Source: PMNU01 sp035479375 (GTDB lineage Bacteria; Patescibacteriota; Saccharimonadia; Saccharimonadales; UBA4665). Taken from it: a stretch of DNA of 64,000 nucleotides. Shown one piece after another: positions 15,866 through 23,217 of this stretch; position 1 is the first letter of the stretch, and the number at the start of each line of letters is the position of its first letter. The DNA lies in assembly GCA_035479375.1 (NCBI GenBank), contig DATIIT010000021.1:1-64000 (forward strand), in the 5' to 3' direction. The notes beneath the pieces are model-generated. The model was given only the letters and a program-made list of their open reading frames with translations, was not told the origin of the DNA and did not search any database. The position numbers and the translations under genes are program-made.

Positions 15866-16741
15866 TCATTTGTTCAGTAGTGTTGTGATGAGATCTACAG
15901 CTTCGGCCGTTTTACTGATCCAGTGAATGTCTGGGTTGCGCTTGAACCATGTCTGCTGGCGCTTGGCGTAGCGCACATCGTTTTGTACAAAAAGCTGTTC
16001 GGCTTGCGCAAGGGTGAGTGCGCCCTCGACGTAGCCGCGGAACGCACGGTAGGCTGGCGCTTGTAGCGCAGGCGCGTCCCATCCGTACTCTTCAGCGAGC
16101 CGGCGCACCTCGTCTACGAGGCCGGCCTGTGCCATTTGGGTAACGCGGCCGGAAATTTTTTGGCGCAGGGCTTCGCGCCCCGGATCCAGCCCAACAATGA
16201 CAGTATACGGCCGCAGCGCATCACGGCTGTGCGCCTGCCCGTTGGATTCCAGCGAACGCATAAGATGCCTAGGGTTGCGCGAGTTCTCCGGCAGCGGGAT
16301 CCCCCGCGCCAAGAGCAGTGCCTGGAGCTGCGCAACCGGTATGCCGTCGTACTGTCCGCGCCCTGCCGGGTTATGCCCGCTGCGGAAGCTGAAGTTATAT
16401 ATAACCGCGTCTATGTAGAGCCCGCTGCCGCCCACCAAGATTGGTAGCTTGCCGCGCCGCGTGATGCCGGCAATTGCAGCGCGCGCCAGCCGCTGGAAGT
16501 CGGCAACGGTAAACTGGGCATCTGGGGTTGCCACATCAATGAGGTGGTGCGGGACGATGGCGCGCTCCTCGGCAGTTGGCTTAGCGGTGCCGATGTCGGC
16601 GCCAACGTACACCGTGCGCGAATCACCGGCAACAATTTCCCCGCCAAACTGCCGGGCAAGCTCCAGCGCCAGCGCCGTTTTGCCAGAGGCCGTCGGCCCG
16701 ACGATGACCACTAAAGGAGCGTTGTCTGCGAGGGATCCCAT
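15866..16741 (-). CDS. miaA: tRNA dimethylallyltransferase
   Basis: 291 residues, close to the usual 290-310. The P-loop is VIVGPTASGKTALALELA (about 11-28), followed by GEIVAGDSRTVYVGADIGTAKP and the GGSGLYIDAVI motif. The enzyme adds an isoprenyl group to A37 of tRNAs reading U-starting codons. The start overlaps the end of the ATL gene by 31 nt, so it lies in an overlapping operon (thrS-HAD-ATL-miaA). No miaB is seen in this window. Confidence 0.95.
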   Translation of the reverse strand: MGSLADNAPLVVIVGPTASGKTALALELARQFGGEIVAGDSRTVYVGADIGTAKPTAEERAIVPHHLIDVATPDAQFTVADFQRLARAAIAGITRRGKLPILVGGSGLYIDAVIYNFSFRSGHNPAGRGQYDGIPVAQLQALLLARGIPLPENSRNPRHLMRSLESNGQAHSRDALRPYTVIVGLDPGREALRQKISGRVTQMAQAGLVDEVRRLAEEYGWDAPALQAPAYRAFRGYVEGALTLAQAEQLFVQNDVRYAKRQQTWFKRNPDIHWISKTAEAVDLITTLLNK

Positions 16742-17043
16742 ATGAGCGTACCAATGTCCACCCTGTAATCATCCGAAACTGCCACGCCCTCGGCGCGTAG
16801 GCGCGCAGCATGGGCGTCCTTGCCGCCACCCGGCCAGCCGGCGGCCAAGCCGCCCTGCTTGTTAACAACTCGTTGCCAGGGTAAACCAACTGGGCCGGTA
16901 TGTGCAATCTGCCCCACTTCCCAAGCCGCCCAAGCCGCGCCGCACAGGGCCGCAATTTGGCCGTATGTCATCACGCGCCCCTGCGGTATCTGGGCGACTA
17001 GCCCGTAGACACGCTCGGCAAATTCGGCGTCTACCCTAGACAC
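16711..17043 (-). CDS. Alkyltransferase-like protein (ATL), DNA-lesion binding
   Basis: 110 residues with the DNA-binding domain of the Ogt/MGMT family: FAERVYGLVAQIPQGRVMTYGQIAAL and the helix-turn-helix. At the catalytic position the PCHRV motif reads PWQRVV, with tryptophan in place of the alkyl-accepting cysteine (about residue 56). That is the hallmark of ATL proteins, which bind O6-alkylguanine and mark it for nucleotide excision repair but cannot remove the group. It overlaps the HAD gene by 8 nt upstream and miaA by 31 nt downstream. Confidence 0.88.
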   Translation of the reverse strand: MSRVDAEFAERVYGLVAQIPQGRVMTYGQIAALCGAAWAAWEVGQIAHTGPVGLPWQRVVNKQGGLAAGWPGGGKDAHAARLRAEGVAVSDDYRVDIGTLIWDPSQTTLL

Positions 17044-17638
17044 GAAAATACTCCTTCACCGCCGCCCAATTTGCTACCGGAGTCACTCCTGACGGCACTG
17101 CGGTGCCGGTGCCAGCGCCAAAAAGCAGCGCCTTAATCCCTGCACTTGCAGCGCCTACGCAATGCTTTATCTGGTCATCAACCAAATACTCAGCACCAAT
17201 TTCCCGGCAGAGCTCAGCCTTGGTTTGTTTTAGCGCGCCTTCCACCCCCTTTTTCTGCAGGTCATCCCAGATGCCAGCATAGTGCAGCTCCTTAAAAATA
17301 CCCGGAAAATGCCGCTCCATCCAGGCGTCTGTCTCTGGCTGTAGCAACTTGCGGCGTGAGGTGACCGCAACCAAGTCGTAGGCTTTGGCCAGTTTTTTAA
17401 GCGCCGGCATTGCCGCCTCGTTGGGCAGGTACCTGCCCACAGCACCCGAGGCGTGGAAGGCAATGCTCCGCTCCAAGGCCTCATCAAGCGACACGCCCCA
17501 CACCACCGCCCACTCTTCCTGGTAGTCTTCCGGCTTAAGGGCCATGCCCCAGCGCTCATTACTGAACGCAATGAAGCCCTCAGCGCTCTTGGACAGCACG
17601 TCGTCAATATCTACTGCAATTGTCTTTCGTTGTTTCAT
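17036..17638 (-). CDS. HAD-superfamily 5'-nucleotidase-like phosphatase
   Basis: 200 residues. HAD motif I is AVDIDDVL (Asp10-Asp12, nucleophile and acid/base), motif II VAVTSRRK (about 105) and the acidic motif IV EYLVDDQIKHC (about 160). The order and length fit the 5'(3')-deoxyribonucleotidase branch, which removes phosphate from nucleotides, but the substrate cannot be read from sequence. The start lies 3 nt after the thrS stop. Confidence 0.8.
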   Translation of the reverse strand: MKQRKTIAVDIDDVLSKSAEGFIAFSNERWGMALKPEDYQEEWAVVWGVSLDEALERSIAFHASGAVGRYLPNEAAMPALKKLAKAYDLVAVTSRRKLLQPETDAWMERHFPGIFKELHYAGIWDDLQKKGVEGALKQTKAELCREIGAEYLVDDQIKHCVGAASAGIKALLFGAGTGTAVPSGVTPVANWAAVKEYFRV

Positions 17639-17641
17639 ATA

Positions 17642-19423
17642 CTACAAAGAAGTTTTGTTGACGCGCGATTTTGCCTCGTTAGCAACGGTCTTTAAAAACT
17701 CTTCAACCGTCCGCGGTTCAGCCGTTTCGCCCACTTCCATATCCTTACGGATACGCGGTTGGAGCTGCCCGCTCTCGATTTCCTTGTCACCAATTACAAC
17801 AGTATACGGTATCTTCATGAGCTCGGCGCTGCGGATTTTCTTGCCGACCGACTCATTGTCGCTGTCCACGATAGCCCGCAGCCCAAGCAATTTCGCTTTA
17901 CCGGCCAGCTCATCGGCATAGCGTACGACATTCTCCTGCTGGTTGAGCGTGATGATACGCACCTGTTCGGGCGCCAGCCACACTGGGAACCGGCCGGCAA
18001 CGTGCTCGATATACACCGACAGAAACCGTTCTATAGAGCCCATAATGGCGGCGTGGATCATGACGACCCGCTCTTTCTCGCCGTTCTCGTTGATGCACGT
18101 CAGGTCAAAACCCTCGGGTTGGTTGAAGTCCAGCTGGATGGTGGCTACCTGGTGTTCACGGCCAAGCGCATCCTTGGCCATAAAGTCAATTTTGGGGCCA
18201 TAAAAGGCCGCCTCGCCAACGCCGTCGGTGTACTTGTCCCCGACTTTCTGCTTCACAATAGAGAGTAACTGCGCCTCGGTGCTCGCCCACTGCTCTGCGC
18301 TGCCCGAGTAGCCCTCCGGGTGCGCCGGGTCGTGCGTAGAAAAACGCACCCGGAGCTCGAACCCAAACGTCCCATAAAAACGGTCAACGATGTCCCAGAT
18401 CTTCAGCGCTTCCTCCTCTACTTGGGAGGTGCGGCAAAATACATGGGCGTCGTCCTGGGCAAAGGCGCGTACGCGGCTCAGCCCAGAGAGCTCGCCGCTC
18501 TGCTCGTCGCGGTAGCACATGGTTGTCTCGCGGTAGCGCTGCGGCATGTCTTTATATGAGCGGACGCGCGACGCAAAAATCTGCGTGTGGTGCGGGCAGT
18601 TCATGGGCTTCATGGCAAACTCGTGGCCTTCGCGAGTGGTGATGCGGAAGAGCTCATCCTGGAATTTTTTCCAGTGACCGCTGGCAATGTAGGCATCCTT
18701 TTTGGTGATGTGCGGGACCGCCACCTCTTGGTAGCCATACTCGTCGCGCATGCCTTGCACGAAGGCGTCGAGCTGGCGCCTGAGGATGGTGCCGCGCGGC
18801 GTAAACAGCGGCAGTCCGGCACCAACGAGGTCAGAAAATGTAAAAAGGTCTAACTCTTGGCCGAGTTTACGGTGGTCGCGCCGTTTAGCCTCCTCCACCA
18901 TCTGCAAATACGCTTTCAGCTCTTCCGGAGTCTCGAATGCAACCCCATAGATACGCTGCAGCTGTTGCTTGCTTTGGTCGCCGCGCCAGTAAGCGCCGCT
19001 GACGCGGGTCAGCCTGAAGGCTTTGGGGCTAATCTCGTGTGCGTCCTGTACGTGGCCGCCCCGGCAGAGGTCTACAAAATCACCGGATGTATAAAAAGTA
19101 AGCTGCGCACCCTCACGTGCCAAGTCTTCGGCGAGTTCCAGCTTGTAGGGGTTCCAACTAAACTGCTGGCGCGCTTCGTCGATGCCCACCTCTTTACGGG
19201 TAAAAGCACCCCAGGTCTTTAAGATGTCGCGCATCCGTGCTTCAATTTTGGCCAGGTCGTCGTCGGAAACCGCCTCCGGCAGGTCAAAGTCCTGGTAAAA
19301 GCCGTCGTCTATTGCCGGGCCGATGGCATTCTTGGCGCCCGGGTACATCTGGAGGACGGCCGCGGCCAATAGGTGCGCCAAGCTGTGGCGGATGGTCATC
19401 ACATGTTCGTTGTTGTCTGCCAT
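17642..19423 (-). CDS. thrS: Threonyl-tRNA synthetase (no TGS domain)
   Basis: 593 residues. The editing domain shows HSLAHLLAAAV (about 13-23) and CRGGH (about 119). The class II catalytic core has PMNCPHH, the motif-2 RYRE segment, GPKIDFMAKDALGREHQ and IHAAIMGSIERFLSVYIEH, followed by the anticodon-binding domain. E. coli ThrRS is about 642 residues; here the N-terminal TGS domain is missing and the protein begins directly with the editing domain. It heads the thrS-HAD-ATL-miaA run and sits behind a long leader with T-box features. Confidence 0.96.
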   Translation of the reverse strand: MADNNEHVMTIRHSLAHLLAAAVLQMYPGAKNAIGPAIDDGFYQDFDLPEAVSDDDLAKIEARMRDILKTWGAFTRKEVGIDEARQQFSWNPYKLELAEDLAREGAQLTFYTSGDFVDLCRGGHVQDAHEISPKAFRLTRVSGAYWRGDQSKQQLQRIYGVAFETPEELKAYLQMVEEAKRRDHRKLGQELDLFTFSDLVGAGLPLFTPRGTILRRQLDAFVQGMRDEYGYQEVAVPHITKKDAYIASGHWKKFQDELFRITTREGHEFAMKPMNCPHHTQIFASRVRSYKDMPQRYRETTMCYRDEQSGELSGLSRVRAFAQDDAHVFCRTSQVEEEALKIWDIVDRFYGTFGFELRVRFSTHDPAHPEGYSGSAEQWASTEAQLLSIVKQKVGDKYTDGVGEAAFYGPKIDFMAKDALGREHQVATIQLDFNQPEGFDLTCINENGEKERVVMIHAAIMGSIERFLSVYIEHVAGRFPVWLAPEQVRIITLNQQENVVRYADELAGKAKLLGLRAIVDSDNESVGKKIRSAELMKIPYTVVIGDKEIESGQLQPRIRKDMEVGETAEPRTVEEFLKTVANEAKSRVNKTSL

Positions 19424-19443
19424 GGTAACTCCTTCTTATATAT

Positions 19444-19648
19444 AGAAAAGACGCGCTTCCGGCCGATTCAATACTCTCGCATGGTATTTAATCGTCCTTC
19501 TTCGCGTCTCGGGCCCGAGAATGTCTCATGTTCTTCGGGTGGTTCCACCGGACTTCTTCCCTTTTGGGAAGCACTCGTGGTAGCACTTGGTTCACTGTTC
19601 TACCTGCCTATGGAGCTCCGCGGGTGGTGAAGTCCGCCTCATCGCTCT
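19444..19648 (-). promoter_or_regulatory. Candidate T-box riboswitch leader of thrS
   Basis: The minus-strand leader of about 225 nt contains CCGGTGGAACCACC (about 19537-19550), close to the T-box AGGGTGGNACCGCG. Its UGGA would pair with the UCCA end of tRNA-Thr, whose gene at 22976 has discriminator U. An upstream segment GCGGACTTCACCACC (about 19622-19637) can pair with GAAGTCCGGTGG. A hairpin with a GGTAG/CTACC stem displays an ACC (Thr codon) in its loop (about 19580-19605). Between motif and start codon lies a terminator: AGACGCG/CGCGTCT with inner CGATT/AATCG and AATAC/GTATT pairs, then TTTTC (about 19446-19509). Stem I is shorter than in classic T-boxes. Confidence 0.6.
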
Positions 19649-19654
19649 AAACGT

Positions 19655-19660
19655 ATTATA
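19655..19660 (-). promoter_or_regulatory. thrS promoter (-10)
   Basis: Minus strand: extended -10 TGATATAAT followed by ACGTTT. The same TGATATAATACGTTT string occurs at the tRNA-Thr/Gly promoter (23066-23071). No good -35 lies at 17 nt; TTGACG is at 21 nt. Confidence 0.55.
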
Positions 19661-19758
19661 TCACGTTCATGACGAACCTCTCGTCAAAACCTCATCTCAT
19701 AAGTCTCCACGTACGACTATAGCAAGGTTGGTACGATCCGGCTAGTACTATTTTGTTG

Positions 19759-19902
19759 TCATGATTGCCACAATTCTGTGGATAACCATATGTGGCTAGC
19801 ATCGTCCCTGACGTCGTATCTGATATAGTTTTTACGCTCGCCTACTAAGCGGTGTCCACCACCGCGGACAGCTACATAGTATTTGTCGCAAAAATAAAAC
19901 AC
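19759..19902 (-). CDS. Possible 47-codon small ORF (doubtful)
   Basis: A GTG at 19902 opens a 47-codon frame to a TGA at 19759. Its residues look protein-like (VAVRGGGHRLVGERKNYIR, then a WLSTELWQS end). However, the GTG sits inside the hairpin that should terminate the tRNA-Val transcript, and no Shine-Dalgarno is visible. It may be a remnant of an older gene or chance. Otherwise the region 19666-19890 holds nothing I can name. Confidence 0.25.
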   Translation of the reverse strand: MFYFCDKYYVAVRGGGHRLVGERKNYIRYDVRDDASHIWLSTELWQS

Positions 19903-19918
19903 CCGCTCGGTGCGGGTG
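19890..19918 (-). terminator. Terminator after tRNA-Val
   Basis: Minus strand: perfect stem CACCCGC/GCGGGTG with a 5-nt loop, followed by TTTTATTTTT. It lies about 20 nt past the tRNA-Val CCA end. Confidence 0.8.
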
Positions 19919-19937
19919 CGGCAGCCATGCTTGGGAT

Positions 19938-20014
19938 TGGTGGGCCCTAGAGGATTCGAACCTCTCACCTCTTCAACGTCAATGAAGCGCTCTAGCCAAA
20001 TGAGCTAAGGGCCC
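19938..20014 (-). tRNA. tRNA-Val (GAC)
   Basis: Minus strand cloverleaf with acceptor GGGCCCT/AGGGCCC, anticodon stem CTTCA/TGAAG around TTGACGT (anticodon GAC), T-loop GTTCGAAT, discriminator A and encoded CCA. Confidence 0.95.
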
Positions 20015-20038
20015 GGATTCCGGGTGGTTAACCCTGTA

Positions 20039-20067
20039 AATATAGCGTATTTCGCCCAAATGCGCAA
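20039..20067 (-). promoter_or_regulatory. tRNA-Val promoter
   Basis: Minus strand: -35 TTGCGC (20062-20067), 17-nt spacer, -10 TATATT (20039-20044). Predicted start is about 18 nt before the tRNA. Confidence 0.65.
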
Positions 20068-20112
20068 CCAACAAAAGGCACGGCAAGCACTAGCGTAACA
20101 CCTTAGGCGCTA

Positions 20113-20141
20113 TTGACCAGAAACGACCGTTGTGTTATCAT
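20113..20141 (+). promoter_or_regulatory. Promoter of the 38-codon small gene
   Basis: -35 TTGACC (20113-20118), 17-nt spacer, -10 TATCAT (20136-20141), giving a leader of about 16 nt before the small ORF's GTG. Confidence 0.6.
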
Positions 20142-20163
20142 AACCGTGTTAAGAGGCTTATAT

Positions 20164-20280
20164 GTGAGTGCCAAAAAACAAAGCACGCTTGACGAGTTCA
20201 AGCTGTTTTATGAGGAGTTATCCTTTTCCTCGATCGCAAACCGTATTCGACGTTCCCGGGTGTTTATCCCTTCCAAATAG
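20164..20280 (+). CDS. Small protein, 38 residues, unknown function
   Basis: GTG start with AGAGG about 7 nt upstream, promoter at 20113-20141, and a strong terminator 16 nt after the TAG. The peptide begins MSAKKQSTLDEFKLFYEELS and ends with a basic, Arg-rich stretch (ANRIRRSRVFIPSK). It has no signal peptide or hydrophobic segment. The N-terminal half looks helical; the basic C-terminus could bind nucleic acid, which is only a guess. The promoter-Shine-Dalgarno-ORF-terminator arrangement makes it a self-contained unit and argues that it is real. I do not recognise it. Confidence 0.6.
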   Translation: MSAKKQSTLDEFKLFYEELSFSSIANRIRRSRVFIPSK

Positions 20281-20296
20281 GGATCACCCACCCTAT

Positions 20297-20328
20297 AAAA
20301 AGCCCGGCCACTTGTGCCGGGCTTTTTG
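20297..20328 (+). terminator. Terminator of the 38-codon gene
   Basis: Stem AAGCCCGGC/GCCGGGCTT with a 7-nt loop, followed by TTT and preceded by AAAA. Probably active in both directions. Confidence 0.88.
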
Positions 20329-20423
20329 GTGCCCGCCCGCAGCAACCGTAAAAGCCAGCAATCCACAGCCCTGTCGTAGGTTTTCCACTGGCCTTTTCTC
20401 CAGCGGTATGTCAATATGTTGTC

Positions 20424-20840
20424 ATGGTTTGTATATACTGCGGCGCACGGACACAAGTGGTAAACTCCCGGCTTCAGAGGCGACTCAACCATATTTGGCG
20501 ACGTCGCAAATGCCTTGCTTGCGGTGCCCTGTTTACCTCCGAAGAGCACGCTGCGCTCCAATCAGGCCTTATGGTGTCCCGCTCGGGGGCGCAACTGTTG
20601 CCTTTTAGCCGTGACAACCTCTTTGCCTCGGTGCACGACAGCTGCAAGCACCGCCCCAGCAGTATCGACGACGCCGGCGCACTCACCCAAACAATTATTG
20701 CCAAGCTGGTGGCGCGGCAGCACGGCGGCATCATCACCCGGGACGACATCTCGCGCACCACGCATGCGGTGCTTGCGCGCTTCGACACAACGGCGGCAAC
20801 TGTGTATGCCGCGTACCATCCGGCGCCCGCGGCGACATAA
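20424..20840 (+). CDS. nrdR: NrdR-like zinc-ribbon/ATP-cone repressor
   Basis: 138 residues. The N-terminal zinc ribbon has two CxxC pairs (CIYCGARTQVVNSR and RRRKCLACGALFTSEE), matching the NrdR pattern, and the rest fits an ATP-cone domain (LPFSRDNLFASVHDSCKHR, then TQTIIAKLVARQ and ISRTTHAVLARF). NrdR represses ribonucleotide reductase genes according to nucleotide levels; none are present in this window. No Shine-Dalgarno is seen and CAATAT ends 6 nt before the ATG, so it may be leaderless. Position 2 reads VC where RC is usual. Confidence 0.78.
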   Translation: MVCIYCGARTQVVNSRLQRRLNHIWRRRKCLACGALFTSEEHAALQSGLMVSRSGAQLLPFSRDNLFASVHDSCKHRPSSIDDAGALTQTIIAKLVARQHGGIITRDDISRTTHAVLARFDTTAATVYAAYHPAPAAT

Positions 20841-20863
20841 GAAGCCTTGGGAGGGCTTAGGGC

Positions 20864-22456
20864 CTACTTCTTTACGGCTTTGTCGGTAACGTCGAACTTG
20901 GATATGTACCAACCAAACATCAGGCGCGTCTGTGAGTATAGGGCCGCGAACGAGCCGTAGGCAATCGTCGTCACCGGCATATACGCCCACTGCAGCACCA
21001 TAAACAGGCTGCGGTGGCGCTTGTAGCGTGCCGGCCGCGGCGGCAAGGTTTTGAGCGCCACAAAGAGCGACACCAAAATGCCAGCTAGCCCCACTTGCTG
21101 TATACGGCTAATGATAAGCGGGAGCTCATACGCGGCATAGGCGTTGTGTGGGTTAACGAGCGCCGGGATGAAACCGGCAAACGCCAACAGCAGCGAGCCA
21201 GCCGCCCAGCTCACATGCCCTTCCAGGGTGCGCAAAAACTTCACCATCACATCAAACTTAGGCGCGCTGTTCTTCTTAAAGAACCCCTGGTTGGCGATGT
21301 AGGCGATGTCCGAGGCGCCATACGTCCAGCGCCGGAGCTGGATGAACTGCGCCTTGAGCGTCTTCAGGTAGGTGCTGGATAATACGGCGTCTTGGTAGAT
21401 CGGGACGCTCATGGGGTAAACGCGGTAGTCCCCATCGTAAAAAAAGTAGCTGCGCCAGAAATGGTGGCCGTCCTCGACTATGGTCCGCACACTCCAAAAG
21501 TCCATGTCGATGAGCGCGCGCATACTTTGGGCGTGCGCCGAAAAATTCCGCTCTAGGTGCGGCCGCTGCGTTAGCACGATGTAGAAAAAATTGTTACCGG
21601 TGGCAATGACCCGCATCGGCGCCGGCGCGTCCCAGATGTTATTGGTAAACATTGGGAGGGGCTGGTAGGAGGCGCGCACCGGGTCGGGCGCCACTGTGTA
21701 TAAATAGCTCAGCGCCGGCAAATATTTTTTGTCGGGCCGGTTGTCGGCGTCCAAGGTGGTAACGACGACTTTTAAAGGGTCGATCTTGTGCTCGTGCAGG
21801 TACTTCTCTAGGTAGCGGCCGGCAAATGTGACGTTGCCGCCCTTACCCACCACCTCGCCGGGTATGCCAAATGGGTGCTTGACCGCGGCAGCGAAGTGGA
21901 AGTGCCGGCCGTAGCGCTTTACGAGCTCCATCGCCTGGCGCTCGGCTTGCTCACCGGCCCTGCCCTCGTATGCCAAGATAAAAATCACCTTTTTCATCCG
22001 GTATTCGGAATTTAAGACAGCCTGGATGGTAGGCTCCAAGACGTCGCGGCTCTCGTTGTAGGTGGCCAGGATGATGGCGTGGTAGAGCTCGCTAGGTTTC
22101 ACCACAGGCGGCTGCACGCTCAAACGCAACAGGTTGTCGTAGTGCCAGCGCGGACGCTTGGCCTGGGGGTCGGCGACTTCGCCGGCCTCGACCTCGGCAA
22201 GCAGCGTGCTCCAATCTATTTTGGCGTGCTCACGCATTGTTTTGTAGCCGGCCAAGGCGCGCACGCTCACCGCTACCGAACGCGTCAGATATATAAGGAT
22301 GTATGCCAGGATAAAAAAGGCCGCCAAGGTCACATTAATAAGGCTGAGCAGCAGTGGCAAGGCCAACAAGGACCAGGACAGCGCGCCGGGCAGCACCTCA
22401 AAAAATCGGTAGCGCCGGGTGCGGTCCGCTTCGTGGGGAATTTCAATGCTCTTCAT
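20864..22456 (-). CDS. Membrane-bound family 2 glycosyltransferase
   Basis: 530 residues. Two hydrophobic segments near residues 24-60, then a cytoplasmic GT-A domain with ILATYNESRDVL, the metal-binding TLDADNRPDKKYL (DxD), the catalytic-base region TIVEDGHHFW and an FIQLRRWTYG motif equivalent to QxxRW, then about four further transmembrane helices. This is the layout of processive polysaccharide synthases. The polymer is unknown. It starts directly after the stop of the upstream membrane gene, implying a two-gene operon. Confidence 0.85.
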   Translation of the reverse strand: MKSIEIPHEADRTRRYRFFEVLPGALSWSLLALPLLLSLINVTLAAFFILAYILIYLTRSVAVSVRALAGYKTMREHAKIDWSTLLAEVEAGEVADPQAKRPRWHYDNLLRLSVQPPVVKPSELYHAIILATYNESRDVLEPTIQAVLNSEYRMKKVIFILAYEGRAGEQAERQAMELVKRYGRHFHFAAAVKHPFGIPGEVVGKGGNVTFAGRYLEKYLHEHKIDPLKVVVTTLDADNRPDKKYLPALSYLYTVAPDPVRASYQPLPMFTNNIWDAPAPMRVIATGNNFFYIVLTQRPHLERNFSAHAQSMRALIDMDFWSVRTIVEDGHHFWRSYFFYDGDYRVYPMSVPIYQDAVLSSTYLKTLKAQFIQLRRWTYGASDIAYIANQGFFKKNSAPKFDVMVKFLRTLEGHVSWAAGSLLLAFAGFIPALVNPHNAYAAYELPLIISRIQQVGLAGILVSLFVALKTLPPRPARYKRHRSLFMVLQWAYMPVTTIAYGSFAALYSQTRLMFGWYISKFDVTDKAVKK

Positions 22457-22819
22457 CTAGTGCAGGACCATTAACGCGTTGCTTACGATAACTCCTAGGA
22501 TAAGTAATAGGATGCCGGCAACCAAAACAGCTACCGCCAATTCCCGGCGGATCTGGTATGTCCGGACGCTCAGCCCAACATTAACCAGCAAGATAAGCGC
22601 CGCAAAGACCGCAAAGGCTATGATGCCATTGATGCTGCCCGTCTTAAACGCGCTGATGCCCAAGTTTGAGCGGTACTGGATGATATACCCGTCGCTCCCC
22701 TGGCCGATGTTAAGCCGCAAAAAGACAAGTACCACCGATAGAAATGCCAAAAAAATGTTGCCGCTGACGAGCAGCAGGATGAGCTTGTCGTGAAGGTACT
22801 TCCGGGGCATAGCTATCAT
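22457..22819 (-). CDS. Three-helix membrane protein upstream of the glycosyltransferase
   Basis: 120 residues with three hydrophobic segments (about 11-34, 62-80 and 93-116) and a short basic N-terminus (MIAMPRKYLHDK). The stop codon abuts the glycosyltransferase ATG, so the pair is probably translated together and may form one membrane complex. TACAATAGAACC lies just upstream, the same string as before the wHTH gene at 15828. No family recognised. Confidence 0.65.
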   Translation of the reverse strand: MIAMPRKYLHDKLILLLVSGNIFLAFLSVVLVFLRLNIGQGSDGYIIQYRSNLGISAFKTGSINGIIAFAVFAALILLVNVGLSVRTYQIRRELAVAVLVAGILLLILGVIVSNALMVLH

Positions 22820-22892
22820 ATTGGTTCTATTGTAAGCCTTTTTGGGCCTGGGCGTAAATCGGCTGTGTACGGGAAAATGGGGAAGCCTTTTG

Positions 22893-22967
22893 TGGTGCGG
22901 GTAGAGAGAATCGAACTCTCCGCTCAGCCTTGGGAAGGCTACATATTAACCACTATACGATACCCGC
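22893..22967 (-). tRNA. tRNA-Gly (CCC)
   Basis: Minus strand: acceptor GCGGGTA/TACCCGC, anticodon loop TTCCCAA (anticodon CCC), T-loop GTTCGATT, discriminator A and encoded CCA. It follows tRNA-Thr by 8 nt and shares its transcript. Confidence 0.95.
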
Positions 22968-22975
22968 AGGGACTG

Positions 22976-23052
22976 TGGAGCCACCTCGGGGATTCGAACC
23001 CCGGACCCCCGCTTTACGAAAGCGGTGCTCTAGCCAACTGAGCTAAGGTGGC
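22976..23052 (-). tRNA. tRNA-Thr (CGT)
   Basis: Minus strand: acceptor GCCACCT/AGGTGGC, anticodon loop TTCGTAA (anticodon CGT), T-loop GTTCGAAT, discriminator U and encoded CCA. The U discriminator gives a UCCA end, which matches the UGGA in the proposed thrS T-box. Confidence 0.95.
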
Positions 23053-23065
23053 AACAACAAAACGT

Positions 23066-23071
23066 ATTATA
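23066..23071 (-). promoter_or_regulatory. tRNA-Thr/Gly promoter (-10)
   Basis: Minus strand: extended -10 TGATATAAT with TGGTAA as a poor -35 at 17 nt. The remaining intergenic sequence up to 23217 has a GGAAGT/ACTTCC hairpin (about 23181-23203) but no other feature I can support. Confidence 0.55.
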
Positions 23072-23217
23072 TCAGATGATCCTTGAGTTACCAGCGGTTC
23101 GTGCCCGCAGGGGGTGCCATCGACCCTGCACTATTGAACACTAAAAATACTCACTCGTTTCACGCCCCTGCTAGGGCACAGGAAGTTGAACACAATTACT
23201 TCCAACGGTGAGTACAA

